Positions 8,527 through 19,301 of a stretch of 64,000 nt of DNA are shown here, one piece after another. Below the pieces are notes generated by a model. It was given only the letters and a program-made list of their open reading frames with translations, had not been told where the DNA came from and searched no databases. This DNA is from Defluviitalea saccharophila (GTDB lineage Bacteria > Bacillota > Clostridia > Lachnospirales > Defluviitaleaceae): contig NZ_CP121687.1 in NCBI RefSeq assembly GCF_038396635.1, positions 1,550,001-1,614,000 of the forward strand, read 5' to 3'. The position numbers and the translations under genes were made by a program. Every line of letters begins with the position of its first letter. Positions within the stretch are counted from its first letter, which is position 1.

Positions 8527-8928
8527 CTATACTCTTCTACGTTTTGGTGGACGACATCCATTATGAGGAACTGGAGTTACGTCTTTAATCATGGTTACTT
8601 CTAATCCTGCTGCTTGAAGCGCACGAATAGCTGCTTCTCTACCGGATCCAGGACCTTTTACTAAAACTTCAACAGATTTCAAACCGTAATCCATTGCTGC
8701 TTTTGCTGCAGTATCTGCCGCCATTTGAGCTGCATATGGAGTAGATTTTCTTGATCCTCTAAAGCCTAATTGACCGGCACTTGCCCATGAAAGAGCGTTT
8801 CCGTTTGTATCAGTTAACGTTACAATTGTATTGTTAAAAGTAGACTGAATGTGCGCTTGGCCACGGTCAACATGTTTTTTGTCGCGGCGTCTGCGGGTTG
8901 TTCCCTTTTTAGCTACTTTCTTTGCCAT
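8527..8928 (-). CDS. rpsK: 30S ribosomal protein S11
   Basis: 133 residues with [18 protein letters not shown] near the start and the conserved basic end [12 protein letters not shown]11 lines the platform near the mRNA exit. It is 21-22 nt from both neighbours. Confidence 0.98.
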   Translation of the reverse strand: MAKKVAKKGTTRRRRDKKHVDRGQAHIQSTFNNTIVTLTDTNGNALSWASAGQLGFRGSRKSTPYAAQMAADTAAKAAMDYGLKSVEVLVKGPGSGREAAIRALQAAGLEVTMIKDVTPVPHNGCRPPKRRRV

Positions 8929-8950
8929 TCTACATAACCTCCCTTATGCA

Positions 8951-9319
8951 TTATTTTTTCTTATTCGCAACAGTTCTTTTTGGTCCTTTTCTTGTTCTTG
9001 CATTGGTCTTAGTCTTTTGTCCTCTTACAGGAAGACCTTTTCTGTGACGAATTCCTCTATAACATCCGATTTCCATAAGACGTTTGATATTTAATGCAAC
9101 TTCTCTACGTAAATCCCCTTCAACCATATAGGATTTTTCAATGATATCACGAAGTTTTGCTGCTTCATCGTCAGTTAAATCTCTTACTCTTGTATCTGGA
9201 TTGATTCCTGCTTCTGCTAAAATTTTATTTGAAGTAGCTCGACCAATTCCATAAATATAAGTAAGACCGATTTCTACACGCTTATCTCTTGGTAAATCTA
9301 TACCTGCAATACGTGCCAT
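8951..9319 (-). CDS. rpsM: 30S ribosomal protein S13
   Basis: 122 residues beginning [20 protein letters not shown] with the helix-two-turn-helix segment [12 protein letters not shown] and the C-terminal basic tail [16 protein letters not shown], which touches P-site tRNA. Confidence 0.98.
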   Translation of the reverse strand: MARIAGIDLPRDKRVEIGLTYIYGIGRATSNKILAEAGINPDTRVRDLTDDEAAKLRDIIEKSYMVEGDLRREVALNIKRLMEIGCYRGIRHRKGLPVRGQKTKTNARTRKGPKRTVANKKK

Positions 9320-9482
9320 ATAGCTCGTGCACCTCCTACAATCTTGTTTTAATCTCTATCACTTACATCATTATCTTCTATCAGCAATTTTTTTCTTACA
9401 GCCGCTTATGAGATTATATAATAAATTATATAATTTATCAATTATTTTTACTTGCAAATTTATCATTAAGCTTGCCCAAGGA

Positions 9483-9503
9483 TGCTTGCCCCTCGAGCAA
9501 GCA
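9483..9503 (-). promoter_or_regulatory. Hairpin between rpmJ and rpsM
   Basis: A 7-bp stem (TGCTTGC with GCAAGCA) and 7-nt loop lie 11 bp past the rpmJ stop. The 195-bp gap to rpsM is the longest inside the alpha block and shows nothing else clear. No T-run, so not a standard terminator. Confidence 0.4.
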
Positions 9504-9514
9504 TATATTAATTA

Positions 9515-9628
9515 TTAACCTTGTTTTTGCTTATGTTTTGGATTTTCGCAAATAACACGAATGCGACCTTTTCTTTTGATCACTTTACATTTTTCGCAAA
9601 TCGGTTTTACGGAAGGTCTTACTTTCAT
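9515..9628 (-). CDS. rpmJ: 50S ribosomal protein L36
   Basis: A 37-residue protein read directly from the sequence: it begins [14 protein letters not shown]. Cys11, Cys14, Cys27 and His32 form the zinc ribbon of the metal-binding L36. Position between infA and rpsM is the usual one. Confidence 0.97.
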   Translation of the reverse strand: MKVRPSVKPICEKCKVIKRKGRIRVICENPKHKQKQG

Positions 9629-9655
9629 TTGCTTAGCTCCTTTCCTCTTCTCGAA

Positions 9656-9874
9656 CTATTTAGATCTCCAAACAATTCGGCCTTTTGTTAGATCATAGGG
9701 AGAAAGTTCGATCGTAACTTTATCTCCCGGCAAAATGCGAATAAAGTTCATTCGAAGCTTCCCGGAAATATGCGCCAAAATTTTGTGTCCGTTTTCCAGT
9801 TCAACTTGGAACATTGCATTCGGTAATTTCTCAAGCACAGTTCCTTCTACTTCTATTACATCACTCTTCGCCAA
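9656..9874 (-). CDS. infA: Translation initiation factor IF-1
   Basis: 72-residue S1/OB-fold protein that blocks the ribosomal A site during initiation. The start is taken as TTG at 9874, preceded by GGAGG at 9 nt. This gives [20 protein letters not shown], matching the family exactly. An ATG six codons earlier lies on top of the ribosome site itself and is unlikely. It starts 4 nt after the KOW gene. Confidence 0.97.
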   Translation of the reverse strand: MAKSDVIEVEGTVLEKLPNAMFQVELENGHKILAHISGKLRMNFIRILPGDKVTIELSPYDLTKGRIVWRSK

Positions 9875-9878
9875 GGTA

Positions 9879-10172
9879 TCATGCCTCCTCATTTATTGCT
9901 TTTACAGAAGAAGGATAATAAGATCTTAATGCCTTTCTTATATCAGCATCCTTTAATCCTATACCTTCTTCTAATTTGGTTTTTATATCCTCTACGATAT
10001 CATGTGTCTTTTGCACATGCATTATTTTTTTCTTCTTTGGCTTTTCCAGTTTTCTCAGATCGCCGTCTACTAAATATAGATATTGATTTTCTATGTTTAC
10101 AATAATAAACGGTCTTCCTTTGTCTCGACCTGATTTTGAAAATACAACTTGCCCGATGGTATATTCATTCAT
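9879..10172 (-). CDS. KOW-domain RNA-binding protein (L14e-like)
   Basis: 97-residue protein with an N-terminal KOW-like beta-barrel: the [19 protein letters not shown] segment resembles eukaryotic L14e/L6e/L27e-type RNA binders. A basic linker (KPKKKK) and a helical end follow. Such a gene between map and infA is common in Clostridia. It probably acts on ribosomes or RNA, but no role is established from this sequence. Confidence 0.85.
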   Translation of the reverse strand: MNEYTIGQVVFSKSGRDKGRPFIIVNIENQYLYLVDGDLRKLEKPKKKKIMHVQKTHDIVEDIKTKLEEGIGLKDADIRKALRSYYPSSVKAINEEA

Positions 10173-10192
10173 ATTTTACTCATCCAATCCTA

Positions 10193-10942
10193 TTACAATA
10201 TTGTAAGAATTTCAGGTTCGCCATCTGTTATAGCAATAGTATGTTCATAATGGGCTGAGAGAGAGCCGTCTCTTGTAACAACAGTGTCATTACTTAATAT
10301 CCTTACTTCATAGCTTCCTACATTGACCATTGGCTCTATTGCAAGAACCATACCTTTACGTAATTTAGGTCCTCGCCCAGGCACCTTATAGTTTGGAATC
10401 TGAGGTTCTTCATGCAGTTTTCTTCCTACTCCATGACCAACAAGGTCTCGAACAACAGAAAATCCATTAGACTCAACATACTCTTGTATTGCAGCAGATA
10501 TTTCATATAAATGATTACCCGCTTTTGCATATTGGATACCTTTATAAAAACTATCTCTTGTAACTTGAATTAGTTTTTTGGTCTCTTCGGGTACCTCTCC
10601 AATAGCATGGGTTTTTGCTCCATCGGAATGATATCCATCTAAACATACACCAATATCAATGCCAATGATATCTCCATCTTTTAATTTAACATCCTTACTA
10701 GGAATTCCATGGACGACCTCTTCATTAACTGATGCACATATAGATGCGGGAAAACCGTATAATCCTTTAAATGAAGGAACAGCACCTTGACTACGAATAA
10801 ATTCTTCAGCAATCTGATCTAATTCCAGTGTAGTAATTCCTGGTCTAAGCGCATGGGCAAGGAGTTCGTGTGTTTTTGCTAAAATCAAACCTGCTGAGCG
10901 AATCTTTTTGATCTCTTCATCAGATTTTATGATTATACCCAC
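10193..10942 (-). CDS. map: Type I methionine aminopeptidase
   Basis: 249 residues; removes the initiator Met from nascent proteins. Metal ligands are visible as Asp96, Asp107, His170, Glu203 and Glu233, with the substrate His78. It is the short form without an N-terminal zinc extension. The start is GTG at 10942, overlapping the adk stop (TAGTG), with GGAAGTGA as ribosome site. Confidence 0.97.
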   Translation of the reverse strand: MGIIIKSDEEIKKIRSAGLILAKTHELLAHALRPGITTLELDQIAEEFIRSQGAVPSFKGLYGFPASICASVNEEVVHGIPSKDVKLKDGDIIGIDIGVCLDGYHSDGAKTHAIGEVPEETKKLIQVTRDSFYKGIQYAKAGNHLYEISAAIQEYVESNGFSVVRDLVGHGVGRKLHEEPQIPNYKVPGRGPKLRKGMVLAIEPMVNVGSYEVRILSNDTVVTRDGSLSAHYEHTIAITDGEPEILTIL

Positions 10943-11592
10943 TATTTACTCACTTCCAATGCTTCTTTAATCCGATTACTTATTTCTTCTACATCGCCAA
11001 CACCGTCTACAGTTGAAAGTATTCCCCTGTTTTGATAGTATTCAATCAACGGTTTTGTTTGTTCATGATAAATTTCCAGTCTTTTTCTAACAGTTTCCTC
11101 TTTGTCATCGTCCCGTTGAATTAAATTTGAACTGCATTCGTCACAAATGTTTTCTTCTGCAGGTTTTTTAAACTCAACGTGATATGAAGCACCACATTGT
11201 GGGCATACACGTCTTCCGCTCATTCTCGTAATAATATTTTCATCTGGGACATGAACATTCACTGCTCTGTCAAGTTTTATACCCATTTGATCCAATGCTT
11301 CATCCAATGCTTTAGCTTGTGGAATAGTCCTTGGAAATCCGTCCAATATAAAACCATTCTTGCAATCATCTTGAGTAAGTCGGTCTTTTACGATTTCAAC
11401 TACCAGTTCATCTGGTACTAAAAGACCTTTATCCATATATTCTTTAGCTTTTTTGCCTAAATCCGTTTCATTCTTTATATTCGCTCTGAGTATATCCCCA
11501 GTAGAAATCTGAGGAATATTATATGCCTTGGAAAGAAGTAGTGCTTGTGTTCCTTTGCCAGCTCCCGGTGCACCTAACATAATTAATCTCAT
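10942..11592 (-). CDS. adk: Adenylate kinase, zinc-LID form
   Basis: 216 residues. P-loop GAPGAGKGT at residues 7-15, NMP-binding TGDILR, and a long LID with Cys130, Cys133, Cys150 and Cys153, the structural zinc site of many Gram-positive enzymes. Interconverts 2 ADP and ATP plus AMP. Located between secY and map as usual in Firmicutes. Confidence 0.97.
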   Translation of the reverse strand: MRLIMLGAPGAGKGTQALLLSKAYNIPQISTGDILRANIKNETDLGKKAKEYMDKGLLVPDELVVEIVKDRLTQDDCKNGFILDGFPRTIPQAKALDEALDQMGIKLDRAVNVHVPDENIITRMSGRRVCPQCGASYHVEFKKPAEENICDECSSNLIQRDDDKEETVRKRLEIYHEQTKPLIEYYQNRGILSTVDGVGDVEEISNRIKEALEVSK

Positions 11593-11614
11593 AATGGTCT
11601 CCTCCTTACAGGCT

Positions 11615-12871
11615 TTAGCTTAAAAAGCCTTTATAATGCCTCATTAGCATTTGAGCTTCCATTTGTTTAACAGTTTCTAACGCTACACCTACTACGATAA
11701 GTAATGAGGTTCCTCCGAATCCAACATTCATCTTAAAGATCGCCTGCAGCGCTAAAGGCATAAGTGCGATAATCGCTAAGAAAATCGCTCCAACCAGTGT
11801 GATTTGGTTAACAACTTTAGTTAAATAATCAGCTGTTGGTTTTCCTGGTCTGATCCCTGGAACGAATCCTCCGTTTTTCTTCATGTTATTAGCAACTTCT
11901 ATTGGATTAAATGTAATCGTTGAATAGAAGAAGGTGAAGAAAAGAATCAGGAGTGCATAAAGCACTGCTCCAAAAGGATGGGTCCAACGTAGCCAAGCTA
12001 AAATTTTACCCCACACCCCTGTTGGATTAGCTACAAAGAAATTAGTAACGATCTCAGGAAATTGAAGTAAAGACATAGCAAAGATAATTGGAATAACTCC
12101 TGCTAAGTTAACTTTCACAGGAATATGGGAGGATTGTCCTCCATATACCTTTCTTCCTGATGTTCTTTTAGCATATTGAACAGCAATTCTTCTTTCTCCT
12201 TGTTGTACTAAAACAACAAAAGCAATCATAATCGCAAAGATTACTACTAAGATTGCTGTAAGAATGTAATTCTTGTAACTAAGAAGTACATTGATTCCTA
12301 CAGGTAATCTGGAAACAATGTTTACAAAAATAATTAATGAGATTCCATTGCCGATCCCTTTTTCGGTAATCTGCTCTCCAATCCACATCATAAAAGCAGT
12401 TCCGGCTACAAAAGAAAGAATTGCAACAATCCAAGACCATAAATTTGGATTAACTAAAATATTTTGTGCGCGCATAGCAAAGGTGAATCCCCAAGCTTGG
12501 ATAGCTGCTAATACAATGGTTAAATACCTTGTATATTTTGCAATCTTTTTTCTTCCTTCTTCTCCTTCTTTAGCTATTTCCTCTATTTTAGGAATAGCTA
12601 TTTGAAGAAGTTGAAGAATAATGGATGCATTAATATAAGGAACGATTCCCATTGCAAAAATAGTCATATTTTGCAATGCACCACCGGAAATCATGTCAAA
12701 AAGCCCTAAAGCTCCTCCCTGCTGTTGCAATAAATTCTTGATTGCAGAGGCATTAACACCAGGAACAGGAATATGGGCTCCTAAACGAATTACTAGCAGC
12801 ATCATAAATGTATAGATTAATCTTTTTCTTAAATCAGGTATCTTCCAGGCGTTTCTAAGGGTATTAAGCAC
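11615..12871 (-). CDS. secY: Preprotein translocase channel SecY
   Basis: 418 residues with ten hydrophobic segments and the plug-region and loop motifs of SecY (LGAHIPVPGVN; RRIAVQYAKR; PGIRPGKPT). With SecE (encoded at 38235) it forms the export channel. The start is GTG at 12871, immediately after the rplO stop TAG, with AGAGGTGA upstream. Confidence 0.98.
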   Translation of the reverse strand: MLNTLRNAWKIPDLRKRLIYTFMMLLVIRLGAHIPVPGVNASAIKNLLQQQGGALGLFDMISGGALQNMTIFAMGIVPYINASIILQLLQIAIPKIEEIAKEGEEGRKKIAKYTRYLTIVLAAIQAWGFTFAMRAQNILVNPNLWSWIVAILSFVAGTAFMMWIGEQITEKGIGNGISLIIFVNIVSRLPVGINVLLSYKNYILTAILVVIFAIMIAFVVLVQQGERRIAVQYAKRTSGRKVYGGQSSHIPVKVNLAGVIPIIFAMSLLQFPEIVTNFFVANPTGVWGKILAWLRWTHPFGAVLYALLILFFTFFYSTITFNPIEVANNMKKNGGFVPGIRPGKPTADYLTKVVNQITLVGAIFLAIIALMPLALQAIFKMNVGFGGTSLLIVVGVALETVKQMEAQMLMRHYKGFLS

Positions 12872-13312
12872 CTAAATCACCTCTGCTTTTCCACCGGCAG
12901 CTTCAATCTTTTCTACTGCTGATTTGCTGTATTGATTCACCATTACAGTCAATTTCTTGGTTAGGTCTCCATTTCCGAGAATTTTTACGCCGTCCTTAGG
13001 ATTCTTGATAATACCTGCTTCTTTTAAAGTATCTACAGTAACCACTGTATTATCTTCAAAGATATTCAAACGGTCTACATTGATTGCTATGATTTCTTTA
13101 CTATTTCTATTTGTAAATCCTCTTTTAGGAATACGTCTGTAAAGAGGCATTTGTCCGCCTTCAAATCCAGGTCTTACTCCACCGCCTGAACGTGCTTTTT
13201 GACCTTTATGTCCCTTTCCTGCAGTTTTACCTGCACCGGAACCATGACCTCTTCCTTTTCTGAATCGGTTTTGTTTGGAACCTTCTGCTGGTCTTAACTC
13301 ACTTAAGTTCAT
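12872..13312 (-). CDS. rplO: 50S ribosomal protein L15
   Basis: 146 residues with the glycine-rich basic N-terminus ([20 protein letters not shown]) that threads through 23S rRNA. Normal length and position before secY. Confidence 0.98.
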   Translation of the reverse strand: MNLSELRPAEGSKQNRFRKGRGHGSGAGKTAGKGHKGQKARSGGGVRPGFEGGQMPLYRRIPKRGFTNRNSKEIIAINVDRLNIFEDNTVVTVDTLKEAGIIKNPKDGVKILGNGDLTKKLTVMVNQYSKSAVEKIEAAGGKAEVI

Positions 13313-13341
13313 CTTGGCACCTCCTTTAAAATCTTATCTTC

Positions 13342-13521
13342 TTATATTTCTTCAACCTTTACTAAATGTGCAATTCTGTTAATCATTCCACGAATGGCTG
13401 CATTGTCTTGATGTTCTACAGTCTTATGCAATTTTGTAAGACCCAAAGCTTGTGCTGTGAGCTTTTGCTTTGGTTTTGCACCAATTGTGGATTTTACCAA
13501 TGTGATTTTTAATTTAGACAT
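13342..13521 (-). CDS. rpmD: 50S ribosomal protein L30
   Basis: A 59-residue protein read directly from the sequence. It begins [20 protein letters not shown] and contains the L30 segment GLTKLHKTV and [18 protein letters not shown] at 13521 has GGAGGAATTGCG just upstream. Lies between rpsE and rplO. Confidence 0.97.
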   Translation of the reverse strand: MSKLKITLVKSTIGAKPKQKLTAQALGLTKLHKTVEHQDNAAIRGMINRIAHLVKVEEI

Positions 13522-13534
13522 CGCAATTCCTCCT

Positions 13535-14044
13535 TTATCCTAGAAGTTCTTCTAATGTTTTACCACGTAATTTTGCAACGTCTTCTGGATTTTTAAGATT
13601 TTTTAATGCTTCGATCGTTGCATTAACAACGTTTCTCTTATTATTGGAACCCAAGGATTTTGTTCTAATATTGCGAATTCCTGCTAATTCAAGCACCGCA
13701 CGAGCTGGTCCTCCTGCAATTACTCCAGTACCTTCTGCAGCGGGTTTTAATAATACTCTAGCACTGCCGAATTCACCGATAAATTCATGAGGAATACTGT
13801 CGTTTGCATCTCTTGGAACAAATACTAAATTTTTCTTAGCATCTTCTATAGCTTTTTTAATTGCATCAGGAATTTCAGTTGATTTTCCTAATCCAGCACC
13901 TACGTATCCGTTTTCGTCACCAACAACTACTAAAGCAGAGAATCGGAAGTTTCGTCCACCTTTAACTACCTTGGTAACCCTTTTTATTGTAACAACTCTT
14001 TCTTTTAAGTCCATATTGCTTGTGTCGACTTTAGTTCTAGGCAT
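13535..14044 (-). CDS. rpsE: 30S ribosomal protein S5
   Basis: 169 residues with the double-stranded RNA-binding fold ([20 protein letters not shown]) and [20 protein letters not shown]. The start at 14044 (MPRTKVD) has AAAGGAGGG upstream; an in-frame ATG 16 codons earlier would overlap rplR. Confidence 0.98.
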   Translation of the reverse strand: MPRTKVDTSNMDLKERVVTIKRVTKVVKGGRNFRFSALVVVGDENGYVGAGLGKSTEIPDAIKKAIEDAKKNLVFVPRDANDSIPHEFIGEFGSARVLLKPAAEGTGVIAGGPARAVLELAGIRNIRTKSLGSNNKRNVVNATIEALKNLKNPEDVAKLRGKTLEELLG

Positions 14045-14060
14045 CTTTTTCCCTCCTTTA

Positions 14061-14429
14061 CTAGAATTGTAACCCAGCTTCTCTAGCTGCATCTGCTAAT
14101 GCTTTTACTTTACCGTGATATATATATCCTCCACGATCGAATACCACTTCAGTAACTCCTTTATCTAAAGCTCTACGAGCAACTATTTCGCCTACTACTT
14201 TAGCTGCTTGTACAGTATTAGTTTTTTCAAGCTGTTTCGTAATATCTTTTTCCAATGTTGATGCAGCAACTACTGTAGTTCCTTTAACATCATCAATGAT
14301 TTGTGCATAGATATGTTTATCACTTCTAAATACGGATAATCTAGGTCTTTGAGTTGTGCCTTGGATTTTCTTGCGTATTTTTAAGTGTTTTTTTGCACGA
14401 ACTTCAGAACGAGATTCTTTTCGAATCAT
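14061..14429 (-). CDS. rplR: 50S ribosomal protein L18
   Basis: 122 residues; 5S rRNA binder with [20 protein letters not shown] and the C-terminal [20 protein letters not shown] motif. Confidence 0.98.
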   Translation of the reverse strand: MIRKESRSEVRAKKHLKIRKKIQGTTQRPRLSVFRSDKHIYAQIIDDVKGTTVVAASTLEKDITKQLEKTNTVQAAKVVGEIVARRALDKGVTEVVFDRGGYIYHGKVKALADAAREAGLQF

Positions 14430-14450
14430 GTGGATTTCACCCCTTTTCTA

Positions 14451-14990
14451 TTACTTACCGGTTTTACCTTCTTTTCTTCTAATCACTTCGTCAGCGTATT
14501 TGATTCCTTTGCCTTTATAAGGTTCTGGAGGACGTTTGAATCGAATTTCAGCTGCATATTGACCAACTTTTTCTTTGTCGATTCCGCGAACGATGATTTT
14601 GTTTTGTCCTTCTACTACACTTTCAATGCCTTCTGGATCTTCCATTTCAACAGGATGGGAATATCCTAAGGATAATACTAATTTTTTACCTTGTTTTTGC
14701 GCTCTATATCCTACACCGTTGATTTCCAATACTTTAGAGTATCCGTTTGTTACACCCTCTACCATATTGGCAACCAGTGTTCTTGTTAAACCATGCAGTG
14801 CTCTATGCTTTTTAAGATCACTTGGTCTTGTTACTACTACTTGATTATCTTCAACCGCTACATTGATTTCAGCGGGTAATTTTCTTTCTAAGGATCCTTT
14901 TGGTCCTTTTACGGTTACAAGATTTCCATCACCAATTTTTACTTCTACTCCTGATGGAATTGTAATCGGCAATTTACCAATTCGTGACAT
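14451..14990 (-). CDS. rplF: 50S ribosomal protein L6
   Basis: 179 residues, two repeated L6 folds; signature end [15 protein letters not shown]. Start MSRIGKLPI is standard, with a strong ribosome site. Confidence 0.98.
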   Translation of the reverse strand: MSRIGKLPITIPSGVEVKIGDGNLVTVKGPKGSLERKLPAEINVAVEDNQVVVTRPSDLKKHRALHGLTRTLVANMVEGVTNGYSKVLEINGVGYRAQKQGKKLVLSLGYSHPVEMEDPEGIESVVEGQNKIIVRGIDKEKVGQYAAEIRFKRPPEPYKGKGIKYADEVIRRKEGKTGK

Positions 14991-15039
14991 GGTTGCACCT
15001 CCTTAAGCTTATTACACTCTCATCATTATTCATATTTTA

Positions 15040-15441
15040 TTACCAAATAAATGCAACTACTTCTCCACCAACGCCTAATTTTCTAGCGTCTCTATCTGTT
15101 AATAAACCTTTGCTTGTAGAAATAATTGCTGTACCAAGCCCACCTAATACTTTAGGCAATTCGTCTTTACCAGCAAATACTCTAAGTCCTGGTTTAGAAA
15201 TTCTTTTTAAGCCGGAAATAACTTTTTCGTTCTTATCTTTTCCGTATTTTAATGTGATACGAATTGTAGCTTTCGCGCCATCTTCAATGATTTCGTATCC
15301 TCTAATATATCCTTCGTTTAATAATATATCCGCGATTGCTTTTTTCATTTTTGATGCAGGTATATCTACTGTATCATGTTTTGCGATATTAGCATTTCTG
15401 ATTCTTGTTAGCATATCTGCAATTGGATCACTCATTGTCAT
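15040..15441 (-). CDS. rpsH: 30S ribosomal protein S8
   Basis: 133 residues starting [24 protein letters not shown] lies 8 nt before the first ATG. In enteric bacteria S8 represses the spc operon through rplE mRNA; I see no clear copy of that site here. Confidence 0.98.
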   Translation of the reverse strand: MTMSDPIADMLTRIRNANIAKHDTVDIPASKMKKAIADILLNEGYIRGYEIIEDGAKATIRITLKYGKDKNEKVISGLKRISKPGLRVFAGKDELPKVLGGLGTAIISTSKGLLTDRDARKLGVGGEVVAFIW

Positions 15442-15464
15442 TGAATGTACCTCCTTCCCCTATT

Positions 15465-15650
15465 TTACCAGCTAGCTTTTTTAACACCTGGAATTTGACC
15501 TTTATACGCCAGTTCTCTAAAGCAAATACGGCATACACCGAATTTTCTCAAATATGCATGAGGTCTTCCACAGATTCTACAACGATTATAAGCTCTTGTC
15601 GAAAACTTCGGCGTACGTTGTTGCTTAATCTTCATTGACTTTTTTGCCAT
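15465..15650 (-). CDS. rpsN: 30S ribosomal protein S14, zinc type
   Basis: 61 residues, the short zinc form of S14 with Cys24, Cys27, Cys40 and Cys43. The longer zinc-free form found in some bacteria is not in this window. Confidence 0.98.
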   Translation of the reverse strand: MAKKSMKIKQQRTPKFSTRAYNRCRICGRPHAYLRKFGVCRICFRELAYKGQIPGVKKASW

Positions 15651-15667
15651 TCGTTACCCTCCTTTTA

Positions 15668-16207
15668 TTACTTTCTAAATGGCATTCCAAACAATCTCAA
15701 CAATTCACGAGCTTCTTCGTCCGTGTTTGCTGTGGTAACAAAAATAACGTCCATACCTCTTACTTTATCAATCTTATCATATTCTATTTCAGGGAATATC
15801 AACTGTTCTTTGATTCCTAATGCATAGTTTCCTCTTCCATCGAATGCATCAGGGTTAACTCCTCTAAAGTCACGAACACGAGGCAAAGCCAAGTTGATTA
15901 AACGATCAATAAAATCATACATTCTTTCTCCACGAAGAGTTACTTTACATCCTATTGGCATACCTTCACGGATTTTGAATGCAGCCACAGACTTTTTAGC
16001 TTTTGTAACAACAGGTTTTTGTCCGGAAATAATAATTAAATCGCTTACTGCAGATTCAAGTACTTTTGGATTGTCTTTAGCTTCTCCAACTCCCATATTG
16101 ATGATTACTTTTTCAATCTTGGGCACTGCTAATTTATTTTTATATCCGAACTTTTTCATCATTGCATCTACTATTTCGTTCTCATATATTTCTCTAATTC
16201 TACTCAA
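15668..16207 (-). CDS. rplE: 50S ribosomal protein L5
   Basis: 179 residues; 5S rRNA and P-site tRNA contact protein. Signatures [14 protein letters not shown] and FPEIEYDK are present. The start is TTG at 16207 with AAGGAGGG upstream, giving MSRIREIYE; no better ATG exists nearby. Confidence 0.97.
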   Translation of the reverse strand: MSRIREIYENEIVDAMMKKFGYKNKLAVPKIEKVIINMGVGEAKDNPKVLESAVSDLIIISGQKPVVTKAKKSVAAFKIREGMPIGCKVTLRGERMYDFIDRLINLALPRVRDFRGVNPDAFDGRGNYALGIKEQLIFPEIEYDKIDKVRGMDVIFVTTANTDEEARELLRLFGMPFRK

Positions 16208-16228
16208 AGCTTACCCTCCTTCCGATGC

Positions 16229-16558
16229 TTAATCAATTACTTCTCCTGTAGATTTTGCTACTCTATAGCGAACGGCTTTTTGACGTCCGTTTCTTTCTTC
16301 CATTACTACTTTTACTCCCAATCTTGTAGTCTTTCCGTTATGCAAATACATTACATTGGAAATATGAATAGGAGCTTCTTGATGAATAATTCCGCCCTGT
16401 CCCATTGGATTAGCTTTTTTATGCTTTGTAATCATATTAACGCCTTCAACGATTACACGACCATTTTTACGGTCAACTTGTAATATCTTGCCTTCTTTTC
16501 CGGCGTCTTTTCCAGTAATTACTCGAACTGTATCGCCTTTTTTAAGTCTAATTTTCAC
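16229..16558 (-). CDS. rplX: 50S ribosomal protein L24
   Basis: 109 residues with the KOW motif [20 protein letters not shown]. The start is GTG at 16558 with AAGGAGG 8 nt upstream. Confidence 0.98.
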   Translation of the reverse strand: MKIRLKKGDTVRVITGKDAGKEGKILQVDRKNGRVIVEGVNMITKHKKANPMGQGGIIHQEAPIHISNVMYLHNGKTTRLGVKVVMEERNGRQKAVRYRVAKSTGEVID

Positions 16559-16571
16559 TCAAAACACCTCC

Positions 16572-16940
16572 TTATAGTACTTCTGGTGCCAAGGATAAAA
16601 TCTTCATATATTTCTTTTCTCTTAATTCTCTTGCAACTGGTCCGAAAATACGAGTTCCCCTTGGGTTCTTATCTTCTTTGATTATAACTGCTGCGTTATC
16701 ATCAAATTTGATGTAGGAACCGTCTGATCTTCTAACTTCTTTAACAGTTCTTACAACAACTGCTTTAACAACGTCACCTTTCTTTACAACACCACCGGGT
16801 GTTGCATCTTTAACCGAAGCAACGATTACATCTCCAACACTCGCATATCTAACTTTAGATCCTCCCAAAACTCGGATGCATAAAAGTTCTTTTGCTCCAG
16901 TGTTGTCTGCAACATTTAATCTGCTTTCTTGTTGAATCAT
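16572..16940 (-). CDS. rplN: 50S ribosomal protein L14
   Basis: 122 residues beginning [20 protein letters not shown] and ending [16 protein letters not shown]-like; a subunit-bridge protein that also binds silencing factor RsfS. Confidence 0.98.
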   Translation of the reverse strand: MIQQESRLNVADNTGAKELLCIRVLGGSKVRYASVGDVIVASVKDATPGGVVKKGDVVKAVVVRTVKEVRRSDGSYIKFDDNAAVIIKEDKNPRGTRIFGPVARELREKKYMKILSLAPEVL

Positions 16941-16967
16941 AATATACCCTCCTTTCGAGTCGAGACA

Positions 16968-17225
16968 TTATTTTGCTTTTTCTACGATCGAAACTAATCT
17001 CCATCTCTTATCTTTGGACAGTGGTCTTGTTTCCATCACTTTTACACGATCGCCGATTTTACATTCGTTATTTTCATCATGCGCTTTTAATTTATAAGTT
17101 CTCTTCACGATTTTCCCATATAAAGGATGTTTAACATTATTCTCAACAGCCACAACTATGGTTTTATCCATCTTGTCACTGACTACTTTACCGATTAATG
17201 TCTTACGAAGATTTCTTTCTCCCAC
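16968..17225 (-). CDS. rpsQ: 30S ribosomal protein S17
   Basis: 85 residues with [19 protein letters not shown]. The start is taken as GTG at 17225 because AAGGAGG lies 8 nt before it. An ATG eight codons upstream would place that ribosome site inside the gene. Confidence 0.97.
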   Translation of the reverse strand: MGERNLRKTLIGKVVSDKMDKTIVVAVENNVKHPLYGKIVKRTYKLKAHDENNECKIGDRVKVMETRPLSKDKRWRLVSIVEKAK

Positions 17226-17252
17226 AGTGAATTCCTCCTTCCGTAACAATCA

Positions 17253-17456
17253 TTATGCGTTGGAACGTTGTGTAATGATTGTTTGAATTCTTGCAATGTT
17301 TTTTCTCACTTCTCTGATTCTTGCTGTGTTGTTTAATTGATTGGTTGCATTTTGAAATCTTAAGTTGAATAATTCCTTTTTAGCAGAAACTAACTCTAAC
17401 TTTAATTCATCTGAAGTTTTGTTTCGTAATTCTTCTAAATATACATTACTCTTCAC
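17253..17456 (-). CDS. rpmC: 50S ribosomal protein L29
   Basis: 67 residues, beginning [19 protein letters not shown], with the L29 motif [15 protein letters not shown]. The start is GTG at 17456 and overlaps the last 11 nt of rplP, so translation is probably coupled. A longer frame starting at 17528 would add 24 unrelated residues encoded inside rplP. Confidence 0.94.
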   Translation of the reverse strand: MKSNVYLEELRNKTSDELKLELVSAKKELFNLRFQNATNQLNNTARIREVRKNIARIQTIITQRSNA

Positions 17457-17886
17457 TACTATCACCGTCCATTTCTTGTTCTGCACGTGATACAATTTTA
17501 CATTTAATTGGCAATTTGTGCATTGCAAGACGTAAAGCTTCTCTCGCAGTTTCTTCTGCTACTCCTGCAAGTTCAAACATTACTCTGCCTGGTTTAACTA
17601 CTGCTACCCAATATTCTGGGGATCCTTTCCCTTTACCCATACGAGTTTCTGCTGGTTTTTGTGTGATTGGTTTGTCAGGGAATATCTTAATCCAAACTTT
17701 ACCACCACGTTTGATATATCTTGTCATAGCGATACGGGCAGCTTCTATTTGATTTGAAGTAATCCAGCTTGGTTCTTCAGCTACAAGCCCAAATTCACCG
17801 TAAGTGATTTTATTACCACGGGTAGCTTGCCCTGTCATACGCCCACGAAATTGTTTACGACGTTTTACTCTTTTAGGCATTAACAT
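17446..17886 (-). CDS. rplP: 50S ribosomal protein L16
   Basis: 146 residues beginning [15 protein letters not shown] with [18 protein letters not shown]-site finger neighbour and late assembly protein. The ATG overlaps the rpsC stop (TAATG). Confidence 0.98.
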   Translation of the reverse strand: MLMPKRVKRRKQFRGRMTGQATRGNKITYGEFGLVAEEPSWITSNQIEAARIAMTRYIKRGGKVWIKIFPDKPITQKPAETRMGKGKGSPEYWVAVVKPGRVMFELAGVAEETAREALRLAMHKLPIKCKIVSRAEQEMDGDSSEE

Positions 17887-18545
17887 TATTCATCGCTCCC
17901 TTCCTTTTTAGCTCTTTGAGGAAGAATTTCACCTTTATAAATCCAAACTTTTACACCGATCTTACCATAAGTTGTGTTTGCTTCTGCAAATCCATAGTCA
18001 ATGTCTGCTCTTAAAGTTTGTAGAGGAATAGTTCCTTCATGATAATGTTCTGTACGAGCAATTTCTGCACCGCCTAAACGACCGGAACAAGCTACTTTGA
18101 TTCCTTGTGCGCCAGCTTTCATTGCTCTTCCCATTACTTGTTTCATTGCTCTTCTGAAGGAAATACGGTTTTCTAATTGAAGTGCAACGTTTTCTGCTAC
18201 TAATTGTGCATCAATTTCTGGTTTTTTAACTTCAACAATGTTAATCATAACTTTGTTTTCTGTTAGCTTCTGAAGCTCATTGCGTAAGTCTTCAATAGAA
18301 GCTCCCCCTTTACCAATTACAATACCTGGTTTGGAGGTGTGAATATGCACTTTTACTCTTTCTGCCGCTCTTTCTATTTCAATATTAGAAATTCCTGCTT
18401 CATATAATTTGCTTTTAATATAAGTTCTTAACTTATTGTCTTCTATCAATAAATCGGCAAAATTCTTCTTTGGTGCGTACCACTTGGCGCTCCAGTCTTT
18501 AATAATACCGACTCTTAAGCCGTGAGGATTAACTTTTTGTCCCAT
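17886..18545 (-). CDS. rpsC: 30S ribosomal protein S3
   Basis: 219 residues with the KH domain motif [15 protein letters not shown] and the C-terminal [14 protein letters not shown]. Part of the mRNA entry site. Confidence 0.98.
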   Translation of the reverse strand: MGQKVNPHGLRVGIIKDWSAKWYAPKKNFADLLIEDNKLRTYIKSKLYEAGISNIEIERAAERVKVHIHTSKPGIVIGKGGASIEDLRNELQKLTENKVMINIVEVKKPEIDAQLVAENVALQLENRISFRRAMKQVMGRAMKAGAQGIKVACSGRLGGAEIARTEHYHEGTIPLQTLRADIDYGFAEANTTYGKIGVKVWIYKGEILPQRAKKEGSDE

Positions 18546-18556
18546 ACCTAACCTCC

Positions 18557-18943
18557 TTATCTTTCATTAAGTACAATCGAAATATGACTGGTCTGTTTCT
18601 CTATACGATATGCCCTTCCTTGCGCTCTTGGGCGAATTCTCTTCATTTTTGGTCCTTTGTTTGCATATGCTTCTTGTACAAAGAGTTTGGAAGCATCCAT
18701 TCCTTGGTTGTTTTCTGCATTCGCTACTGCTGATTTTAATACTTTTTCAATGATTCTCGCAGCAGTTCTTGGAGTATATGCAAGGATAGCAAGTGCTTCT
18801 CCTGCTCCTTTACCTTTTATTGTATCAAGAACAATCTTTGCCTTAGATGCAGATACTCTTGCATATCTTACATGAGCTTTAGGTCTTGTATCTTTATTTT
18901 CGTTTCTCGCTCTTTTGATTTGACTTCTATGTCCTTTAGCCAT
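18557..18943 (-). CDS. rplV: 50S ribosomal protein L22
   Basis: 128 residues; exit-tunnel protein. The extended loop is visible as [18 protein letters not shown], the macrolide-related tip. Confidence 0.98.
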   Translation of the reverse strand: MAKGHRSQIKRARNENKDTRPKAHVRYARVSASKAKIVLDTIKGKGAGEALAILAYTPRTAARIIEKVLKSAVANAENNQGMDASKLFVQEAYANKGPKMKRIRPRAQGRAYRIEKQTSHISIVLNER

Positions 18944-18967
18944 GAAGCAGCCCTCCTTCCATCAAAA

Positions 18968-19252
18968 TTAACGTACTCTTGATTTCTTTTCTGCGTCTTT
19001 TCCGTGTCCTCTATAGGTTCTTGTTAACGCAAATTCTCCTAATTTATGACCAACCATGTCTTCTGTAATGTATACAGGAACATGTTTTCTTCCATCATGA
19101 ACAGCAATTGTGTGTCCAACCATTTGTGGGAAAATTGTTGAACGGCGAGACCAAGATTTAATAACCTTTTTATCTCCGCTTTTATTCATTGCATCAATTG
19201 CTTTTAACAGATGGTCATCTGCAAAAGGTCCTTTTTTAAGGGATCGACCCAT
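18968..19252 (-). CDS. rpsS: 30S ribosomal protein S19
   Basis: 94 residues beginning [16 protein letters not shown] with [19 protein letters not shown]-type core. Forms the head complex with S13. Confidence 0.98.
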   Translation of the reverse strand: MGRSLKKGPFADDHLLKAIDAMNKSGDKKVIKSWSRRSTIFPQMVGHTIAVHDGRKHVPVYITEDMVGHKLGEFALTRTYRGHGKDAEKKSRVR

Positions 19253-19301
19253 AAATGCTCCTCCTTCCGATTTCTAGCTCATATAAAGCTATAATCTAAA
19301 T

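Noticed and set aside
9483-9503. Terminator splitting the alpha operon after rpmJ
   Set aside because: The hairpin has no T-run and rpsM, rpsK, rpsD, rpoA must be expressed; no clear promoter was seen in the gap.
14984-15475. Plus-strand 163-codon frame over rpsH
   Set aside because: It is the antisense shadow of rpsH; no family resemblance and no ribosome site.
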